Positions 6,329 through 7,466 of a DNA stretch of 7,466 nucleotides are shown in pieces; positions within the stretch are counted from its first letter, which is position 1, and every line of letters starts with the position of its first letter. Below the pieces are notes generated by a model. The model did no database searches, had not been told where the DNA came from, and saw only the letters and a list, made by a program, of their open reading frames with translations. Origin of the DNA: Chloroflexota bacterium (GTDB taxonomy: Bacteria; Chloroflexota; Anaerolineae; 4572-78; J111); contig RFJF01000782.1 in NCBI GenBank assembly GCA_003695455.1, positions 1 through 7,466 on the forward strand. Direction: 5' to 3'. A program made the position numbers and the translations under genes.

Positions 6329-7138
6329 ATGTCCATTGTCAACTCATTTTCCCAACTAATTGTTCAATACGGCCTGAACCTGTTATACGCACTCATCATT
6401 TTTGCAATAGGTTACTGGCTGGCTGGGGTGGTTTCACGGCTGGTCAAAAAAGCTCTGTCCCGAACCGGCATCAATGAAACGCTGATTCCCTTTGCGGCAA
6501 ACCTGGCCTACATTGCCGTTCTGGTTGTAGCCGGGCTGGCGGCGCTGGAACGCCTGGGAGTACAAACTACATCAATAATTGCCATTTTAGGTGCTGCCGG
6601 GCTGGCCGTAGGGCTGGCGTTGCAAGGTTCGCTGGCAAACTTTGCCGCGGGCGTGTTAATTTTGGTGTTTAAACCTTTCACGCTGGGCAACCTTATCGAA
6701 GCCGCCGGCGTGTTTGGTGTGGTAGAACAAATCCAGATTTTCAACACAGTCCTGCTCACCCCCGATAACAAAACAGTGATTGTTCCCAATGCGCAAATAA
6801 CCGGTGGAAGCATAACCAACTACTCTGAAAAAGGGTTTTTGCGGCTTGACCTGGTTTTTGGCATTGGCTATGACGATGATTTGCTCAAGGCCAAATCTAT
6901 ACTGGAAGAACTGGTTCACGCCGACCCCCGTGTGCTGAAAGAGCCGGCCCCCACCGTGGCCGTGCTGGAACTGGCCGATAGCAGCGTCAACTTTGCCGTG
7001 CGCCCCTTTGTAAAAGTTGAAGACTACTGGGGAGTTCACTTTGATTTAACCGAAGCGGTTAAACTTCGCTTTGACAACGAAGGCATCAGCATTCCCTACC
7101 CGCAACAAGACGTTCATATGCATCAAATTGCGGCCTGA
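6329..7138 (+). CDS. mscS: Small-conductance mechanosensitive channel (MscS family)
   Basis: A 269-residue channel, close to the ~286 of E. coli MscS, that opens under membrane tension to release solutes during hypo-osmotic shock. Three membrane helices are visible: about 13-34, 56-76 and the pore helix 82-116. The pore helix carries the Gly/Ala pattern LGAAGLAVGLALQGS (87-101), nearly identical to what I recall for E. coli MscS, then NFAAGVLILVFKPF (104-117). The beta domain follows, with VPNAQI and ITNYS (152-166), then the alpha/beta C-terminal cage region to 269. The ATG at 6329 has AGGAG overlapping the patatin stop codon; the 12-base spacing is long, but no better in-frame start is visible. 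It is second in the operon with the patatin gene. A hairpin begins at its stop codon. Confidence 0.96.
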   Translation: MSIVNSFSQLIVQYGLNLLYALIIFAIGYWLAGVVSRLVKKALSRTGINETLIPFAANLAYIAVLVVAGLAALERLGVQTTSIIAILGAAGLAVGLALQGSLANFAAGVLILVFKPFTLGNLIEAAGVFGVVEQIQIFNTVLLTPDNKTVIVPNAQITGGSITNYSEKGFLRLDLVFGIGYDDDLLKAKSILEELVHADPRVLKEPAPTVAVLELADSSVNFAVRPFVKVEDYWGVHFDLTEAVKLRFDNEGISIPYPQQDVHMHQIAA

Positions 7139-7161
7139 ACGCTGTTGGGCAACAGCGTTTG
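7136..7161 (+). other. Hairpin overlapping the mscS stop codon
   Basis: AACGCTGTT (7138-7146) and AACAGCGTT (7151-7159) are exact reverse complements around GGGC. Two more G-U pairs (7136/7161, 7137/7160) form only in plus-strand RNA, so the stop codon itself lies in the stem. Only UUU, within and just after the stem, follows before GG, so it is at best a weak terminator; 3'-end protection is another possibility. Confidence 0.6.
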
Positions 7162-7231
7162 GTGAGCGTAGGGTTTTCAGCGTGCCGCCGTTGCAGATGC
7201 GTCAAGCCCGTTTGATAAATTGCGCTATACT

Positions 7232-7259
7232 GGGGGTGTCAAACAAAATTGACACCTCT
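7232..7259 (+). other. GGTGTCAA hairpin upstream of the operon terminator
   Basis: GGTGTCAA (7235-7242) pairs with TTGACACC (7249-7256) around ACAAAA. Three further pairs extend it to 7232/7259, two of them G-U only in plus-strand RNA. The pyrimidine run TCTCCTCCTTT follows. It could be a weak terminator or the 5' hairpin of a short 3' RNA ending at the next terminator. GGTGTCAA ends also resemble insertion-sequence termini, but no transposase is present. Confidence 0.5.
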
Positions 7260-7271
7260 TCTCCTCCTTTG

Positions 7272-7308
7272 AAAAGTCGGGTACGTGGCAGCCCGGCTTT
7301 TTACTTTT
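7272..7308 (+). terminator. Intrinsic terminator of the patatin-mscS operon
   Basis: AAAAGUCGGG (7272-7281) pairs with CCCGGCUUUU (7292-7301) around a 10-base loop, with one U-G pair that is a mismatch on the other strand. The next bases, UACUUUU, continue the U-rich tract. The orientation and position, about 130 bases after the mscS stop, make it the likely 3' end of this operon. Weaker bidirectional use is possible. Confidence 0.75.
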
Positions 7309-7466
7309 AAATCCGTTTCCTGTGCGTCAGCCTTGCGACAGGCAACGGTACGCGTTACGTCAAGCACATCTGGCACGTTCCACCTATAATCAAGCTGTCC
7401 TGGCCAGGGCAAATGTGGGAAGGAGTGCTTCGGTTTTACCGGGGTACGCTCATTTTGGGAACCAAA
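7309..7466. other. Gene-free right edge with weak promoter-like signals
   Basis: No gene can be supported here. A perfect TATAAT (7385-7390) has no matching -35. The 10-bp palindrome CCTGGCCAGG (7399-7408) would lie just after its expected start, where an operator might be. A plus-strand ATG at 7413 opens a frame to the edge (18 codons, beginning MWEGVLRFYRG), but its SD is poor, and another frame is also open, so it may be chance. A minus-strand frame is open from 7466 to about 7235 but runs through the terminator and resembles no family I know. Confidence 0.3.

Noticed and set aside
5153..7138. Patatin-MscS pair as an anti-phage (CBASS-like) module
   Set aside because: There is no CD-NTase, ubiquitin-like gene, TIR or other defence partner nearby, and the flanking genes are housekeeping.
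7232..7259. GGTGTCAA/TTGACACC as insertion-sequence ends
   Set aside because: The arms are only 6 bases apart, with no transposase or target duplication; a transcript hairpin explains them better.
7071..7310. Plus-strand 79-codon frame over the mscS 3' end
   Set aside because: It starts inside mscS in another frame and runs through both trailing hairpins and into the terminator; it looks like a chance frame.
5121..7349. Exact 11-base repeat CAGGCAACGGT at 5121 and 7339
   Set aside because: Several 11-base matches are expected by chance in a window this size, and the flanks do not align well.
7235..7466. Minus-strand frame open from the right edge for about 75 codons
   Set aside because: It runs through the terminator stem and resembles no family. 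A run this long in one of six frames is not rare at this base composition.

Overview
The window looks like a housekeeping segment of a bacterial chromosome, roughly half G+C with AT-rich intergenic gaps. The gene order rpsO-pnp-lepB and the character of the PNPase and S15 proteins suggest Chloroflexota (Anaerolineae-like). That assignment is an inference from protein character, not a search result. No mobile element, CRISPR array, rRNA or tRNA was seen.

Left part, minus strand, in order of transcription: rpsO (ribosomal protein S15, 4546-4815), pnp (polynucleotide phosphorylase, 2016-4259), lepB (signal peptidase I, 1318-1926), an AI-2E/PerM-family membrane protein (52-1230), and the possible start of another gene running off the left edge (1-68). 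Right part, plus strand: a patatin-like phospholipase (5153-6313) and an MscS-type mechanosensitive channel (6329-7138) form a tight two-gene operon. A divergent promoter region (4816-5152) separates the two parts. The last ~330 bases hold several hairpins, one good intrinsic terminator (7272-7308) and the possible upstream region of a gene beyond the edge.

The genes themselves are ordinary; the interest lies in the RNA between them. The rpsO leader can form an H-type pseudoknot that pairs with its own Shine-Dalgarno (SD) sequence. The rpsO-pnp gap holds two long hairpins whose imperfect pairs become G-U wobbles only in the minus-strand RNA, and the pnp SD can be masked by a CCUCC segment. 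Together this resembles the known E. coli logic of S15 autoregulation and RNase III/PNPase control of pnp, built from different sequence. A perfect 16-bp palindrome lies before lepB, and an intrinsic terminator lies directly against the SD of the AI-2E-family gene.

No clearly novel multi-gene system is visible. The best candidates for something undescribed are these leader and intergenic RNA elements, the patatin-MscS pairing, and a possible 3' RNA after mscS carrying an exposed CCUCCUUU.
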